The notes: generated by a model not told the origin, from the sequence alone. A stretch of 64,000 nt of DNA from Streptomyces sp. NRRL WC-3605 (GCF_001509795.1 NZ_LLZN01000038.1:62001-126000), one strand, 5' to 3'; counted from the stretch's first letter, positions 1-9,508 are shown. Numbers and translations are program-made.

Positions 1-1
1 C

Positions 2-337
2 GACGGGACCGACGTGATCACGGCCCGCTGCTCCGGGTCGCGCACCCAGCGCTGGCGGGTCGACGAGGACCGCGGGGTGCTCCAGTCGGCCGCCGACCCC
101 GGCTTCTGCCTGGACAGCCGGGGGGACACGGACCGGGGCGTCGGGATCTGGGACTGCGACTCCGTCGAGGGCCGCAACGGGCGGAACCTGATGTTCGTCG
201 TGGACGGGGACGGGCTGGTCCGCCCCGTCATCGCCTTCGGGACGGCCCTCACCCCGGACGGCGGCGTGGGCGACGGGCTGTCCCTGGAGCCCGCGGGCGC
301 GGGCGCCGGCCAGCGCTGGCGGGCGGGGGCCGCCTGA
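2..337 (+). CDS. C-terminal end of a ricin-type (beta-trefoil) lectin-domain protein, partial
   Basis: Only the last 111 codons lie in the window; the frame is open to the left edge, so the true start is outside. Two QRW-type signatures (TQRWRVDEDRG near the start and QRWRAGAA at the very end) and a CLDSRG segment between them are the hallmark of ricin-B-type beta-trefoil repeats, which normally bind carbohydrate. The catalytic or regulatory domain that this lectin module is attached to cannot be seen. The stop codon directly abuts the stop codon of the convergent hutI gene, with no intergenic base. Function beyond a carbohydrate-binding-like fold is not inferable. Confidence 0.7.
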   Translation, partial: DGTDVITARCSGSRTQRWRVDEDRGVLQSAADPGFCLDSRGDTDRGVGIWDCDSVEGRNGRNLMFVVDGDGLVRPVIAFGTALTPDGGVGDGLSLEPAGAGAGQRWRAGAA

Positions 338-1552
338 TCAGGCCACCCGGACGCCGCGCCGCCACACCTGGCTGACCAGGGGCACACCGGGCCGGTAGGC
401 CAGGTGCACATGGCTCGGGGCGTCGAGCAGCAGCAGGTCGGCGCGGGCGCCCGGGGTGAGCCGGCCGACGTCGTCACGGCGCAGTGCCGCCGCGCCGCCC
501 GCCGTGGCCGACCAGACCGCCTCGTCGGGCGTCATCCCCATGTCCCGTACGGCGAGCGCCACGCAGAACGGCACCGACGAGGTGTACGACGAGCCCGGGT
601 TGCAGTCGGTGGACAGCGCCACGGTGACCCCGGCGTCGAGCAGCCGCCGGGCGTCGGGCCACTGTGCCCGGGTGGAGAACTCGGCGCCGGGCAGCAGGGT
701 GGCGACGGTACGGCTGTGGGCGAGCGCGTCGACGTCGGCGTCCGTGAGGTGCGTGCAGTGGTCGGCGCTGGCGGCGTCCAGTTCGACGGCCAGCTGGACG
801 CCGGGGCCGTAGGAGAGCTGGTTGGCGTGGACGCGCGGGTGCAGGCCCCGGGCCTTGCCGGCGGTGAGGATCGCGCGGGCCTGGTCGCCGTCGAAGGCGC
901 CCTTCTCGCAGAACACGTCGATCCAGCGGGCGTACGGGGCGCAGGCGTCCAGCATCGGGCCGGTCACGAGGTCGACGTAGGCCGCCGGGTCGTCGGCGTG
1001 GTCCGGGGAGACGATGTGGGCGCCGAGGTAGGTGACCTCGTCGGTGTGGGCGGCGGCGACGCGCAGGGCGCGGGCCTCGTCCTCGACGGTCAGGCCGTAG
1101 CCGGACTTGGTCTCGAAGGTCGTGGTGCCCTGGCGCAGGGCCTCGGCGAGGTGCCGGGTGAGGTTCGCCTCCAGCTCGGCGTCGCTCGCGGCGCGCGTGG
1201 CGGCGACGGTGGTGCGGATGCCGCCCGCGCTGTACGGCCGCCCGGACATCCGGGCGTTGAACTCCTCGGTGCGGTCGCCCGCGAAGACGAGGTGCGAGTG
1301 GGAGTCGACGAAGCCCGGGATCACCGCCCGGCCACCGGCGTCGACCCGGTTGTCAGTGGCGGGTGCTTTCCTTTGATCACCGGTCCACACGACCCGGTCG
1401 CCCTCGACGGCGACCGCCGCGTCGTGGACCAGTCCGAGGGGGGAACCGTCACCTAGGGAGGGGTCGTTGGTGACCAGGGCGGTGATGTTGGTGATGAGCG
1501 TGCTGGCGGTGCTCGCTGAGTGGGCGGGGCTGACGGTCGTCGCGTTGCTCAT
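338..1552 (-). CDS. hutI: Imidazolonepropionase
   Basis: This 404-residue protein is an amidohydrolase-superfamily enzyme that opens imidazolone-5-propionate to N-formimino-L-glutamate, the third step of histidine degradation, in the cytoplasm. Visible signatures are the metal-binding [11 protein letters not shown] segment around residues 82-92, the [11 protein letters not shown] segment that is characteristic of Hut[11 protein letters not shown], and the STDCNPGSS block near residue 330. I chose the ATG at 1552, which has an AAGGA a few bases upstream; upstream extension in this frame has no family features. It is the last gene of the leftward hut operon, 53 bp after hutF. Length is close to the usual ~400 residues. 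Identification is secure. Confidence 0.95.
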   Translation of the reverse strand: MSNATTVSPAHSASTASTLITNITALVTNDPSLGDGSPLGLVHDAAVAVEGDRVVWTGDQRKAPATDNRVDAGGRAVIPGFVDSHSHLVFAGDRTEEFNARMSGRPYSAGGIRTTVAATRAASDAELEANLTRHLAEALRQGTTTFETKSGYGLTVEDEARALRVAAAHTDEVTYLGAHIVSPDHADDPAAYVDLVTGPMLDACAPYARWIDVFCEKGAFDGDQARAILTAGKARGLHPRVHANQLSYGPGVQLAVELDAASADHCTHLTDADVDALAHSRTVATLLPGAEFSTRAQWPDARRLLDAGVTVALSTDCNPGSSYTSSVPFCVALAVRDMGMTPDEAVWSATAGGAAALRRDDVGRLTPGARADLLLLDAPSHVHLAYRPGVPLVSQVWRRGVRVA

Positions 1553-1605
1553 GGCGTCCTTGGTTGCCTTCTCGGCGGTGGGGTGGGGGGCGGAGCGGCC
1601 CGGGG

Positions 1606-2943
1606 TCATCCGCGCAGGGCGGCCACGGCGTCCGCGAGGGCTCGTGGCACGTCCGGCACCAGGGTGTGGACTCCGTCCCGTACGACGTGCCGGCCGGCCA
1701 CGACCGTATGCGACACGTCCGCTGCCGACGCGGCGAATACGGCCGTCTCGGCCCCGAGCCGCGGAAGCGGCCCTGCCGTCCTGACGGAGTCCAGCGCGAC
1801 GGTCGTGAAGTCGGCGAGCGCACCGGGCTCGAGCGTGCCCGCCCCGTCCCAGCCGAGGGCGGCATGACCGTCGGCGGAGGCGGCCCGCAGCAGGGCGGAC
1901 GCCGTCCAGTGGCCGCGGGTGCGGGTGCGCAGCCGCTCGTTCAGCTCCAGGGCGCGGGCCTCTTCGAGCAGGTCGATGACGGCGTGGCTGTCGGAGCCGA
2001 GGGACAGCGGTGAGCCCTCGTTCTGGAGGGCGGCGGCCGGTCCGATGCCGTCGGCGAGGTCGCGCTCGGTGGTGGGGCACATGCAGGTGCCGGTGCCGCT
2101 GCCGCCGATGAGGGAGATGTCCTCGGGCGTCAGGTGGGTGTTGTGCACACCGGTGGTGCGCGGGCCGAGCACGCCGTGCAGGGCCAGCAGCTGGGTGGGG
2201 GTGCAGCCGTGGGCCTCGCGGCAGGCGTCGTTCTCGGCGGTCTGCTCGGACAGGTGCACATGGAGCGGGGCGCGCCGCTCCTCGGCCCAGCGGGCGACCG
2301 TCGCCAGCTGGTCGGCGGGCACGGCCCGCACGGAGTGGACGGCCGCGCCGATCCGCGCGTGATCGTGTTCCTTGAGAAGTGAACAGCGTTCGGCCCAGGC
2401 GTCGGCGTCCCCGTCGGAGAAGCGCAGCTGGTGGGCGGTGGGCGGGCGGCCGAAGCCGGAAGAGAGGTAGGCCGTGTCGAGGAGGGTGATCCGGATGCCG
2501 GCCTCGGCGGCGGCCTCGATCAGGGCCTCGCCCATCGCGTTGGGGTCGGCGTAGGGGGTGCCGCCGGGCGCGTGGTGGACGTAGTGGAACTCGCCGACCG
2601 CGGTGACGCCGGCGAGGGCCATCTCGGCGTACACCGCGCGGGCCAGCGCGTGGTAGGTCTCCGGGGTCAGCCGCTCGGCGATGGTGTACATGACCTCGCG
2701 CCAGGTCCAGAAGGTGCCGGAGCCGACCTGGACGGTGCCGCGCAGGGCGCGGTGGAAGGCGTGGCTGTGCGCGTTGGCGAGGCCGGGCAGGGTCAGTCCG
2801 CGCAGGACCTCGGCGCCGGGCGGCGGGGTGGGGACGTCGGTGCGGACGGCGGTGACGCGGCCGTCGGCCACGTCCAGGGCGACGCCCGGCTCGACGTGCG
2901 TGTCGAGCCAGGCGTGCTCCAGCCAGTACGTCTTCGCTGTCAC
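1606..2943 (-). CDS. hutF: Formimidoylglutamate deiminase (HutF type)
   Basis: The 445-residue product belongs to the amidohydrolase superfamily and should hydrolyse N-formimino-L-glutamate to N-formyl-L-glutamate and ammonia, i.e. the five-step version of histidine catabolism. A metal-ligand NAHSHAFHR motif sits at residues 57-65, HVHLSEQ follows in the middle, and LGSDSHA near residue 330 provides the late Asp ligand. The start is a GTG at 2943 whose first bases overlap the stop codon of the upstream M20 hydrolase gene, indicating translational coupling. Guanine deaminases and atrazine hydrolases share the fold, but the operon context with hutU and hutI fixes the role with good confidence. 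Confidence 0.9.
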   Translation of the reverse strand: MTAKTYWLEHAWLDTHVEPGVALDVADGRVTAVRTDVPTPPPGAEVLRGLTLPGLANAHSHAFHRALRGTVQVGSGTFWTWREVMYTIAERLTPETYHALARAVYAEMALAGVTAVGEFHYVHHAPGGTPYADPNAMGEALIEAAAEAGIRITLLDTAYLSSGFGRPPTAHQLRFSDGDADAWAERCSLLKEHDHARIGAAVHSVRAVPADQLATVARWAEERRAPLHVHLSEQTAENDACREAHGCTPTQLLALHGVLGPRTTGVHNTHLTPEDISLIGGSGTGTCMCPTTERDLADGIGPAAALQNEGSPLSLGSDSHAVIDLLEEARALELNERLRTRTRGHWTASALLRAASADGHAALGWDGAGTLEPGALADFTTVALDSVRTAGPLPRLGAETAVFAASAADVSHTVVAGRHVVRDGVHTLVPDVPRALADAVAALRG

Positions 2944-4271
2944 CTGCGGGCCAGCCCTTCCAGTACGTCGGCGAGTGCGAGCACCCCGGCCACGCAGTCG
3001 TCCTCGGCGGCGAACTCGGCCGGGGAGTGCGAGACGCCCGTGGGGTTGCGTACGAACAGCATGGCGGTCGGGATGCGCCCGGAGAGGATTCCGGCGTCGT
3101 GTCCGGCGCCGGTTCCGAGCACGGGCACGGTGATGCCGGTGTCCTTGCCGAGGATGCGGGCCAGTTCGTCGCGCAGCCCGTGGTCGAACTCGACGACCGG
3201 CGTGAAGGACTCGCGGACCACGTCGAGTCCGACGCCGTGCGCGTCGGCGTGGGCGCGGGCAGCCTTCTCGATGCCGCCGACGACGGTGTCGAGGGCCGTC
3301 TGGTCCTCGGCGCGGGAGTCGAGCCAGCCGCGCACCAGGGAGGGGATGGCGTTGACGCCGTTGGGTTCGACGGCGATCTTGCCGAAGGTGGCGACGGCAC
3401 CGGTGTGCCCGGCCTCGCGGCGGGCGGCGAGCACCGTCTCGGCGTAGGGGAGCATCGGGTCGTGCCGGTCGGCGAGCCGGGTGGTCCCGGCGTGGTTGGC
3501 CTCGCCCCGGAAGTCGAACCGCCAGCGGCCGTGCGGCCAGATGGCGCTGGCGATGCCGACCGGGTCGCCGGTGAGGTCCAGGGCGCGGCCCTGCTCGACG
3601 TGCAGCTCGACGAAGGCCCCGATGCGGGCGAGCCGTTCGGGGTCGGCGCCGAGGGCCTCGGGGTCGTATCCGGCGGCCTCCATGGCGCGCGGGAGGCTGG
3701 TGCCGTCGGCGTCGGTCAGGCGGTGCGCCTGCTCGGTGGTGAGCGCTCCGGCGGTGAGCCGGGAGCCGACGCAGGCCAGCCCGAAGCGGGCGCCCTCCTC
3801 GTCGCCGAAGTTGACGACGGCGAGGGGCCTGGCGAGGTCCGTGCCGCGGGCGCGCAGTTCGTCGAGCGCGGCGAACGAGGACACCACGCCGAGGGGGCCG
3901 TCGAAGGCCCCGCCGTCGGGCACGGAGTCCAGGTGCGACCCGGTGACGACGGCGTCTCCGGCGGCGGGGTCGCCGAGCCAGGCCCACTGGTTGCCGTTGC
4001 GGTCCACCTCGTAGGCGAGCCCGCGGGCACGCGCCTGCTCCTCGAACCAGTCCCGGCACTCGAGATCGGCACCGGTCCAGGCGTAGCGGCGGTAGCCGCC
4101 GGAGTCGGGGTGCCGCCCGATGGGGCGCAGCTCGCGCCACATCTCGTGGAACGAGCTGCCGCCAGGCTGCGGCCCGTCGTTCCGCGGGGCGAGGGGGAGG
4201 GTGGGCACAGCCGGACCCGCGGACGGCGACGAACCGCCCGCCCCCACCGGGGAGTTGCCGTTCTCACTCAC
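2940..4271 (-). CDS. M20-family amidohydrolase of the AllC/HyuC type in the hut operon
   Basis: The 443-residue protein has the full metal-ligand set of the allantoate amidohydrolase/N-carbamoyl-amino-acid hydrolase branch of peptidase family M20: [18 protein letters not shown] (His113, Asp124), [22 protein letters not shown] and a late GAGHDAG histidine. A roughly 40-residue Gly/Pro/Ser-rich N-terminal extension is unusual. GTG at 4271 overlaps the hutU stop (GTGA), so the two are translationally coupled. By sequence one would call it allantoate amidohydrolase, but no purine-degradation gene is nearby, while it is locked between hutU and hutF. My inference is that it removes the formyl group from N-formylglutamate, the step otherwise done by HutG. 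The family assignment is firm; the substrate is not. Confidence 0.85.
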   Translation of the reverse strand: MSENGNSPVGAGGSSPSAGPAVPTLPLAPRNDGPQPGGSSFHEMWRELRPIGRHPDSGGYRRYAWTGADLECRDWFEEQARARGLAYEVDRNGNQWAWLGDPAAGDAVVTGSHLDSVPDGGAFDGPLGVVSSFAALDELRARGTDLARPLAVVNFGDEEGARFGLACVGSRLTAGALTTEQAHRLTDADGTSLPRAMEAAGYDPEALGADPERLARIGAFVELHVEQGRALDLTGDPVGIASAIWPHGRWRFDFRGEANHAGTTRLADRHDPMLPYAETVLAARREAGHTGAVATFGKIAVEPNGVNAIPSLVRGWLDSRAEDQTALDTVVGGIEKAARAHADAHGVGLDVVRESFTPVVEFDHGLRDELARILGKDTGITVPVLGTGAGHDAGILSGRIPTAMLFVRNPTGVSHSPAEFAAEDDCVAGVLALADVLEGLARR

Positions 4272-5932
4272 GCCGGGTCACCCTCGCGCATCGGCACCCG
4301 GACCTGCCGCTCGTCGGCGACGGACTCCGCGATGTCGTAGCCGGCGTCCACGTGCCGGATGACGCCCATGCCGGGGTCGTTGGTGAGCACCCGGCGGATC
4401 TTCTCACCGCCGAGCTTCGTGCCGTCGGCGACCGTGACCTGCCCGGCGTGGATGGAGCGGCCCATGCCGACGCCGCCGCCGTGGTGCAGGGAGACCCAGG
4501 AGGCGCCGGAGGCCACGTTCACCATGGCGTTCAGCAGCGGCCAGTCGGCGATCGCGTCGGAGCCGTCGAGCATGGCCTCGGTCTCGCGGTACGGCGAGGC
4601 GACGGAGCCGCAGTCGAGGTGGTCGCGCCCGATGGCCAGCGGCGCGGCCAGCTCGCCGCTCGCGACCATGTCGTTGAAGCGCTCGCCGGCCTTGTCGCGC
4701 TCGCCGTAGCCGAGCCAGCAGATCCGGGCGGGCAGCCCCTGGAAGTGGACGCGCTCGCCGGCCATCTTGATCCAGCGGGCGAGGGACTCGTTCTCCGGGA
4801 ACAGGTCGAGGATCGCCTTGTCGGTCTTCGCGATGTCGGCCGGGTCGCCGGACAGGGCGGCCCAGCGGAAGGGGCCCTTGCCCTCGCAGAAGAGGGGGCG
4901 GATGTAGGCGGGGACGAAGCCGGGGAAGGCGAACGCGCGGTCGTACCCGGCGAGCTGGGCCTCACCGCGGATGGAGTTGCCGTAGTCGAAGACCTCGGCG
5001 CCGGCGTCCATGAAGCCGACCATGGCCTCGACGTGCTGGGCCATGGACTCACGGGCACGCGTGGTGAAGCCCGCCGGGTCCTTGGCCGCGTAGGAGGCCA
5101 TGTCGTCGAAGTCGACCCCGACCGGCAGGTAGGCCAGCGGGTCGTGCGCCGAGGTCTGGTCGGTGACGATGTCGATCGGGGCGCCCTCGGCGAGCATCTG
5201 CGGAAGCAGCTCGGCGGCGTTGCCCAGGAGGCCGATGGACAGCGGGCGGCGGGCGTCGCGGGCCTCGGTGGCGAGCTGGAGGGCGTGCTCCAGGGAGTCG
5301 GCGCGCACGTCGAGGTAGCGGTGCTCGATGCGGCGCTCGATGGCGCGCGGGTCGCAGTCGACGCAGATCGCGACACCGTCGTTCATGGTGACGGCGAGCG
5401 GCTGGGCGCCGCCCATGCCGCCGAGGCCGGCGGTGAGGGTGATCGTCCCGGCGAGGGTGCCGCCGAACTTCTTCGCGGCGACGGCGGCGAACGTCTCGTA
5501 GGTGCCCTGGAGGATGCCCTGGGTGCCGATGTAGATCCAGGAGCCGGCGGTCATCTGGCCGTACATGGTGAGGCCGAGGGCCTCCAGGCGGCGGAACTCC
5601 TCCCAGTTGGCCCAGTCGCCGACCAGGTTGGAGTTGGCGATGAGGACGCGCGGGGCCCACTCGTGGGTCTGCATGACGCCGACCGGGCGGCCGGACTGGA
5701 CCAGCATGGTCTCGTCCTGCTTGAGGGTCCGGAGCGTGCGGACCATGGCGTCGAAGGAGCGCCAGTCGCGGGCGGCCTTGCCGGTGCCGCCGTAGACGAC
5801 GAGCTTGTCGGGGTGCTCTGCGACCTCGGGGTCGAGGTTGTTCTGGAGCATCCGCAGGGCGGCTTCCTGCTGCCATCCCAGGGCACTCAGTTCCGTACCG
5901 CGCGGAGCTCGGACGGTGCGGGGTCCTGACAT
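4268..5932 (-). CDS. hutU: Urocanate hydratase
   Basis: The 554-residue enzyme hydrates urocanate to imidazolone propionate with tightly bound NAD as electrophile. The NAD-binding glycine-rich stretch [18 protein letters not shown] lies at residues 169-186 and the conserved [12 protein letters not shown] segment carries the catalytic-region Cys405 (Cys410 in the Pseudomonas enzyme). [14 protein letters not shown] near the C-terminus is also typical. ATG at 5932 follows GGGAGG by six bases. It is the first gene of the hut operon and is transcribed from the promoter at 5983-6011. Histidine ammonia-lyase, the preceding step, is not in this operon. Confidence 0.97.
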   Translation of the reverse strand: MSGPRTVRAPRGTELSALGWQQEAALRMLQNNLDPEVAEHPDKLVVYGGTGKAARDWRSFDAMVRTLRTLKQDETMLVQSGRPVGVMQTHEWAPRVLIANSNLVGDWANWEEFRRLEALGLTMYGQMTAGSWIYIGTQGILQGTYETFAAVAAKKFGGTLAGTITLTAGLGGMGGAQPLAVTMNDGVAICVDCDPRAIERRIEHRYLDVRADSLEHALQLATEARDARRPLSIGLLGNAAELLPQMLAEGAPIDIVTDQTSAHDPLAYLPVGVDFDDMASYAAKDPAGFTTRARESMAQHVEAMVGFMDAGAEVFDYGNSIRGEAQLAGYDRAFAFPGFVPAYIRPLFCEGKGPFRWAALSGDPADIAKTDKAILDLFPENESLARWIKMAGERVHFQGLPARICWLGYGERDKAGERFNDMVASGELAAPLAIGRDHLDCGSVASPYRETEAMLDGSDAIADWPLLNAMVNVASGASWVSLHHGGGVGMGRSIHAGQVTVADGTKLGGEKIRRVLTNDPGMGVIRHVDAGYDIAESVADERQVRVPMREGDPA

Positions 5933-5974
5933 GGTCTGCCTCCCAGCGGACGAGGACGATGATTGTTGAGGTTG

Positions 5975-6011
5975 CTATTCACATCCTGACTTCATGAATA
6001 GAGCTAGTCAA
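5975..6011 (-). promoter_or_regulatory. hutU operon promoter with overlapping inverted repeat
   Basis: Reading leftward there is a TTGACT hexamer (6011-6006), a 17-base spacer and CAGGAT (5988-5983), a good match to the vegetative sigma consensus, placing the RNA start near 5976 and giving a leader of about 44 bases. A perfect inverted repeat, CTATTCA at 5975-5981 and TGAATAG at 5995-6001 with a 13-base spacer, covers the spacer, the -10 box and the start point; its inner part also contains the palindrome TTCATGAA. This geometry is what a repressor operator would look like. The binding protein is unknown. Confidence 0.6.
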
Positions 6012-6092
6012 TACATCCGTGCGCCAGCAGGGGCGCCCGGTCGGTGTTTGGCTGGATGCGTGGGCACGGACGGCGAAGGGACGGAGAACGCG

Positions 6093-7505
6093 GTGGGCGA
6101 GGCAGCGGGTATCGAGGCGCACGACGGCCGGCGGGCGGCGCGGCGGGACGAGGCGGTGCGGGCGGCCGTGGAACAGGGGCTGCTCGGCCCGGACTCCCCC
6201 GTCGTCGGTCTGCTGGACGTCACCGGCATCCGGGAGTCGGCGGCGGCGCTGCGGGCGGCCTTCGACGCCGTGACGGCTCCCGGCACCCCGGTGCTGCACG
6301 CCTTCGCCGTCAAGGCGTGCCCGCTGGTGCCGGTGCTGCGGCTGCTGCGCGAGGAGGGGATCGGCGCGGAGGTGGCCAGCCCCGGCGAGCTGGCGCTGGC
6401 CCGCGCGGCCGGGCTGCGCCCGGAGGCCACCGTCCTGGACTCGCCCGCGAAGACCCCGGCGGAGCTGCGCCAGGCGCTCGCCCTCGGCATCGCCGTGAAC
6501 GCCGACAATCCGCAGGAGCTGGAGCGGCTGGACGCCCTGATGCGCGCCGGCGGCCCGGACGGCACGGGAGGCACCCCCGCCGCCACACGTCGCTCCCCGC
6601 TCGGGCTGCGGGTGAACCCGCAGGTCGGCGGGGGGTCCATCGGGGCCACGTCGACCGCCACACCCACCTCGAAGTTCGGGGTGGCGCTGCGCGATCCGGG
6701 GGCGCGCGCCTGGGTCGTCCAGGCGTACCGGGACCGCCCGTGGCTGACCCGGCTGCACACGCACACCGGGTCGCAGGGCATCCCGCTGTCCCTGATGGCG
6801 CAGGGGGTGGCGGAGGCGTACGCGCTGGCGGAGGAGATCAACGAGGCGGTCGGGCGGCGGCAGATCGACACCCTCGACCTCGGCGGCGGACTGCCCGTGA
6901 ACTTCGCCTCGGACGCGGCCACCCCGACCTACGCGCAGTACGCGCGCCTGCTCGCGGAGGCGGTGCCGGGGCTGTTCGACGGCCGCTACGGCCTGGTCAC
7001 CGAGTTCGGCCGGTCCCTGCTGGCCAAGCACGGCACGATCGTGGCGCGGGTCGAGTACGCCAAGAGCGCGGGCGGCCGTCCGGTCGCGATCACGCACGCG
7101 GGCGTGCAGGTGGCCGCGCGCACGGTGTACATGCCGGGCAGCTGGCCGCTGCGGATCGCCGCGTACGACGCCAAGGGCCGCCCCAAGGAGGGGCCGGACG
7201 TGACGCAGGACGTGGCCGGGCCGGCCTGCTTCTCCGGCGACCTGCTGGCCGAGCGGGCCTCGCTGCCGCTGCTGGAGCAGGGGGACCACGCGGCGGCGCT
7301 CGACACCGGCGCGTACTACTTCGCACACCACTACTCCTACAACTCCCTGGCCCGGCCCGGGGTGTACGGCTTCGCGGCCGGCACGGACGGGGAGGTCGCG
7401 TTCGCGACGGTCCGGGAGCCGCAGTCCGTCGAGGAGATCGTGGCCGAGTCCGGAGGGGCGCACGCCACCGCGCTCACCACCCTCGGCGAGCCCGGGCGCC
7501 GTTGA
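6093..7505 (+). CDS. Type III PLP-dependent enzyme, ornithine/diaminopimelate decarboxylase-like fold
   Basis: The product (470 residues) has the alanine-racemase-type PLP barrel and the C-terminal beta domain of group IV decarboxylases. HAFAVKACPL carries the presumed Schiff-base lysine, LHTHTGSQG and LDLGGGLPVNF are phosphate-site motifs, and CFSGDLLAER and GAYYFAHHYSYN correspond to the CxSxD and late tyrosine motifs. It diverges from true LysA in several places, so the substrate is not assignable; the Y4yA-like PLP group is a possible home. I place the start at GTG 6093 because GGGACGGAG lies just upstream; the frame stays open to 5994, but that would run through the hut promoter. It is divergent from the hut operon and may have nothing to do with it. 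Confidence 0.8.
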   Translation: MGEAAGIEAHDGRRAARRDEAVRAAVEQGLLGPDSPVVGLLDVTGIRESAAALRAAFDAVTAPGTPVLHAFAVKACPLVPVLRLLREEGIGAEVASPGELALARAAGLRPEATVLDSPAKTPAELRQALALGIAVNADNPQELERLDALMRAGGPDGTGGTPAATRRSPLGLRVNPQVGGGSIGATSTATPTSKFGVALRDPGARAWVVQAYRDRPWLTRLHTHTGSQGIPLSLMAQGVAEAYALAEEINEAVGRRQIDTLDLGGGLPVNFASDAATPTYAQYARLLAEAVPGLFDGRYGLVTEFGRSLLAKHGTIVARVEYAKSAGGRPVAITHAGVQVAARTVYMPGSWPLRIAAYDAKGRPKEGPDVTQDVAGPACFSGDLLAERASLPLLEQGDHAAALDTGAYYFAHHYSYNSLARPGVYGFAAGTDGEVAFATVREPQSVEEIVAESGGAHATALTTLGEPGRR

Positions 7506-7520
7506 CGCACCCCGGGCGAG

Positions 7521-7557
7521 ACCTGTGAACAGGGGAGGTCAACTCCCCTGTGCAGGT
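7521..7557. terminator. Stem-loop after the PLP-enzyme gene
   Basis: ACAGGGGAG (7529-7537) and CTCCCCTGT (7543-7551) form a perfect nine-pair stem with a five-base loop, extendable outward through ACCTG/CAGGT with a small bulge. It sits 24 bases after the stop codon and lacks a U run, as usual for this GC range. It probably ends the transcript of the upstream gene. Confidence 0.6.
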
Positions 7558-7616
7558 GCCCAGTCGAGGCCTCTGTGCAGGCTCAGTCGAGCCCCCTGTG
7601 CAGGTGCTCAGTCGAC
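7548..7616. repeat. Three imperfect ~21-bp direct repeats
   Basis: Units begin at 7548, 7573 and 7596 and share the core CTGTGCAGG followed two to four bases later by CAGTCGA. Spacing is 25 and 23 bases, i.e. slightly over two helical turns, so they lie on nearly the same face of the DNA. The first unit overlaps the right arm of the hairpin. They lie 120-185 bp upstream of the roadblock module and could be regulator sites or a slippage product; nothing in the sequence decides. Confidence 0.6.
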
Positions 7617-7733
7617 CCACCCTAGCCACTTCGCGCATGTTCCACCGGAAAATGCGCGAACGCTCACTCGCCGCACACACGTTGCGTAGTTTGGCGGTCA
7701 CTCAGCCGGACCCCAGGCGGGAGGGGAGCGACG

Positions 7734-8126
7734 GTGCCCGGAATCGACGAGTGCTTGCTGGAGACGATGCGACTGCCAGGTGCCCGGGGGGCGGCGCTCG
7801 TGGACTGGACGAGCGGGCTGGCCCTGGGCACGGTGGGCGACCCACCGGGAGGTGACCACGAGACGGCGGCCGCCGAGGCGGCGGAACTGGCCCGCCTGGC
7901 CGCCGAGCAGCAGGCGTTCGGCCCGGAGGACGGCGGCGACGCCGCGGATCCCCCGGTCGAGGACGTGATCCTCAGCAACCGCGACAGCTACCACGTACTG
8001 CGGTTCGTGCCGACGTCGTTCGACAGCAGCGTGTGCCTGTACCTGTGGCTGGCCCGCTCGGACGGCAACCTCGCGCTGGCCCGCATCCGGCTGGGCGAGA
8101 TGGCCGAACGGCTGGTGCTCGGATGA
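7734..8126 (+). CDS. Roadblock/LC7-like protein, first gene of module
   Basis: A 130-residue soluble protein that resembles the fourth gene of the module: GARGAALVDWTSGLALGT here matches GATGVALVDYTSGMALGT there, and both have a central VEDVILSNRDSYHVLRFV-like strand and a C-terminal LARIRLGEMAERL helix. This is the alpha/beta layout of roadblock/LC7 (MglB-like) proteins, which bind small GTPases or act as scaffolds. The insert of about 30 acidic and alanine-rich residues (44-75) is absent from the paralogue. GTG at 7734 follows GAGGGGAG. Its stop overlaps the start of the next gene (ATGA). No membrane segment or signal peptide. Confidence 0.7.
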   Translation: MPGIDECLLETMRLPGARGAALVDWTSGLALGTVGDPPGGDHETAAAEAAELARLAAEQQAFGPEDGGDAADPPVEDVILSNRDSYHVLRFVPTSFDSSVCLYLWLARSDGNLALARIRLGEMAERLVLG

Positions 8127-8914
8127 CCGTCGTCGCGAGCACCCCGCCGCCCCGGCTGCCGGTCCGGGACCGGCAGGCGGCCCTCCGGGAGGCCCGGGGT
8201 GTCGTCTCCCCGATGCTGACCCGGCTCGCGGACGAGCGCGCCACCGGCGTCCTGCACCGCGAGCACGGCACGCTCCACCTCGTCGACGGCCGGGTGGTGC
8301 ACGCGGAGAGCCCGCTCGCCCCCAGCCTCGGGACGCTGCTGACGGCCCACGGCGGTCTCGACGCCACCGCGTGGCGGGACGCCGAGGACACCGCCGACGA
8401 AGCCCATCTGCTGCGGCACGGCGTCACCCCCGGCGTGCTGGAGCTGACCCAGGTCAGCGCCCTGTACGACGCGGCGTACTTCGCGCTCGCCCCGAGCAGC
8501 ACCCCCGGCCGCTTCCGGTACGGCGGGGCGCACTGGCTCGCCGCCGTGCACCCGGTGCCGGTGGACGACCTCGAGCGCGAGACGCTGCGCCGCCGGGCCC
8601 TGCTGCGCCACATCTGGCCGGACCCGGCGATCGACGGCGCGCCGCTGGTGCGGGCGGACCCGGTCGCGGCGCCCGCGGTGCCCTCCCGGCAGGCGGCCGT
8701 ACTGGCCCGGGTGGACGGCGTCCGCAAGGCCGTGGACATCGCGCGGGAGCTGGGCAGGCCCGCCTTCCACACCCTGGTGCACCTGCGGCGGCTGGCCGCG
8801 GCGGGCCTCGTCTGCGTGCGGACACCGCCCCACCAGGACCATCCGTCCGACGGCGCCGGCGATCCCTATGTCGCGCTGCTGAAGAGGGTCAGGGATGCGC
8901 TGGAGGCCCTTTGA
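8123..8914 (+). CDS. PATAN (DUF4388)-like protein with C-terminal winged-helix segment
   Basis: The 263-residue product has an N-terminal half with the ATGVLHREHGTLHLVDGRVVHAES pattern (strand, strand, DGRVVHAES turn) that typifies PATAN/DUF4388 domains, proteins repeatedly found beside roadblock proteins and two-component systems. The last 100 residues contain AVLARVDGVRKAVDIARELGRPAFHTLVHLRRLAAAGLV, a winged-helix layout seen at the end of DUF4388 proteins. The start ATG 8123 overlaps the stop of the upstream gene. I infer an adaptor or DNA-linked output for the neighbouring roadblock proteins; there is no receiver, kinase or GTPase domain. Family assignment rests on pattern only. Confidence 0.6.
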   Translation: MTVVASTPPPRLPVRDRQAALREARGVVSPMLTRLADERATGVLHREHGTLHLVDGRVVHAESPLAPSLGTLLTAHGGLDATAWRDAEDTADEAHLLRHGVTPGVLELTQVSALYDAAYFALAPSSTPGRFRYGGAHWLAAVHPVPVDDLERETLRRRALLRHIWPDPAIDGAPLVRADPVAAPAVPSRQAAVLARVDGVRKAVDIARELGRPAFHTLVHLRRLAAAGLVCVRTPPHQDHPSDGAGDPYVALLKRVRDALEAL

Positions 8915-8996
8915 CCGCAAACCCTTCGAGGACCGCGACACGGCGGACGGGCTGCCCCGCCCGCCCCAGCGGTCCCGTGCCGAGAGGAGAAAACTG

Positions 8997-9494
8997 ATGG
9001 CGGCCGAGGCCGCTCTACTCGACGAGTTCCGCCGGCTCAGAGCCCGGGTGCCCCAGCTGACCGGGGCCCTGGCGGCCGGCGTCGACGGCCTCGTCCTCGC
9101 CCACGACACCCCCGGCGTCGAGCCGGACGGCCTGGCCGCGCTCACCGCGGCGGCGCTCGGTGTCGCGATGCGCGTGACGGACGCGACCGGCCGGGGCGAC
9201 TTCCGCGAACTGCTCATGCGCGGCACCGGCGGCTATGTCGCCACCTACGCCGCCGGCGGCACCGCCGTGCTGACGCTGCTCGCCGAGGACGGTGTCAACG
9301 TCGGCCGGCTGCACCTGGAGGGCCGTCGCGCCGGCGCCCGCATCGGCGAACTCGTCGACGCCGACGCGGCGCTGCCGAAGCCGAGCCCGGCCACGAGCTC
9401 CGCGAAGGAGCCCGCCAAACCCATGCCCACCCGCACGAGAAGCACGCGCGCCGCGCGCACCGCCGCGAACGCGCGCACCACTACCGAAAGTTGA
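8997..9494 (+). CDS. Second, divergent roadblock/LC7-like protein with basic tail
   Basis: From ATG 8997 the product is 165 residues; an ideal GAGAGGAG lies seven bases upstream, which is why I prefer it to the ATG at 8895 that would overlap the preceding gene by 20 bases. The core (VPQLTGALAAGVDGLVLAHD...AALTAAALGVAMRVT...GGYVATYAAGGTAVLTLLAE) has the strand-helix pattern of roadblock/LC7 and is like the MglB-type conservon proteins. The final 50 residues are Ala, Lys, Arg and Thr rich and probably unstructured. It sits between the PATAN-like gene and the last roadblock gene in the same orientation. Confidence 0.7.
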   Translation: MAAEAALLDEFRRLRARVPQLTGALAAGVDGLVLAHDTPGVEPDGLAALTAAALGVAMRVTDATGRGDFRELLMRGTGGYVATYAAGGTAVLTLLAEDGVNVGRLHLEGRRAGARIGELVDADAALPKPSPATSSAKEPAKPMPTRTRSTRAARTAANARTTTES

Positions 9495-9508
9495 GAGGAA
9501 ACCACGTC

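Noticed and set aside
2940..4271. Allantoate degradation gene cluster
   Set aside because: No allantoinase, ureidoglycolate or urate gene is nearby; the enzyme is embedded in hut genes.
2431..5929. Long plus-strand open frames opposite the hut operon
   Set aside because: Low-complexity Gly/Val/Ala/Arg translations typical of shadow frames in GC-rich DNA; hut proteins have all their motifs on the other strand.
5994..6092. Upstream extension of the PLP-enzyme gene to the first ATG
   Set aside because: It would code through the hut promoter and operator; the GTG at 6093 has a Shine-Dalgarno and matches the start of homologous folds better.
8895..8996. Longer N-terminus for the second roadblock-like gene
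   Set aside because: The ATG at 8997 has a near-perfect Shine-Dalgarno, and the extra 34 residues are Pro/Arg-rich with no fold.
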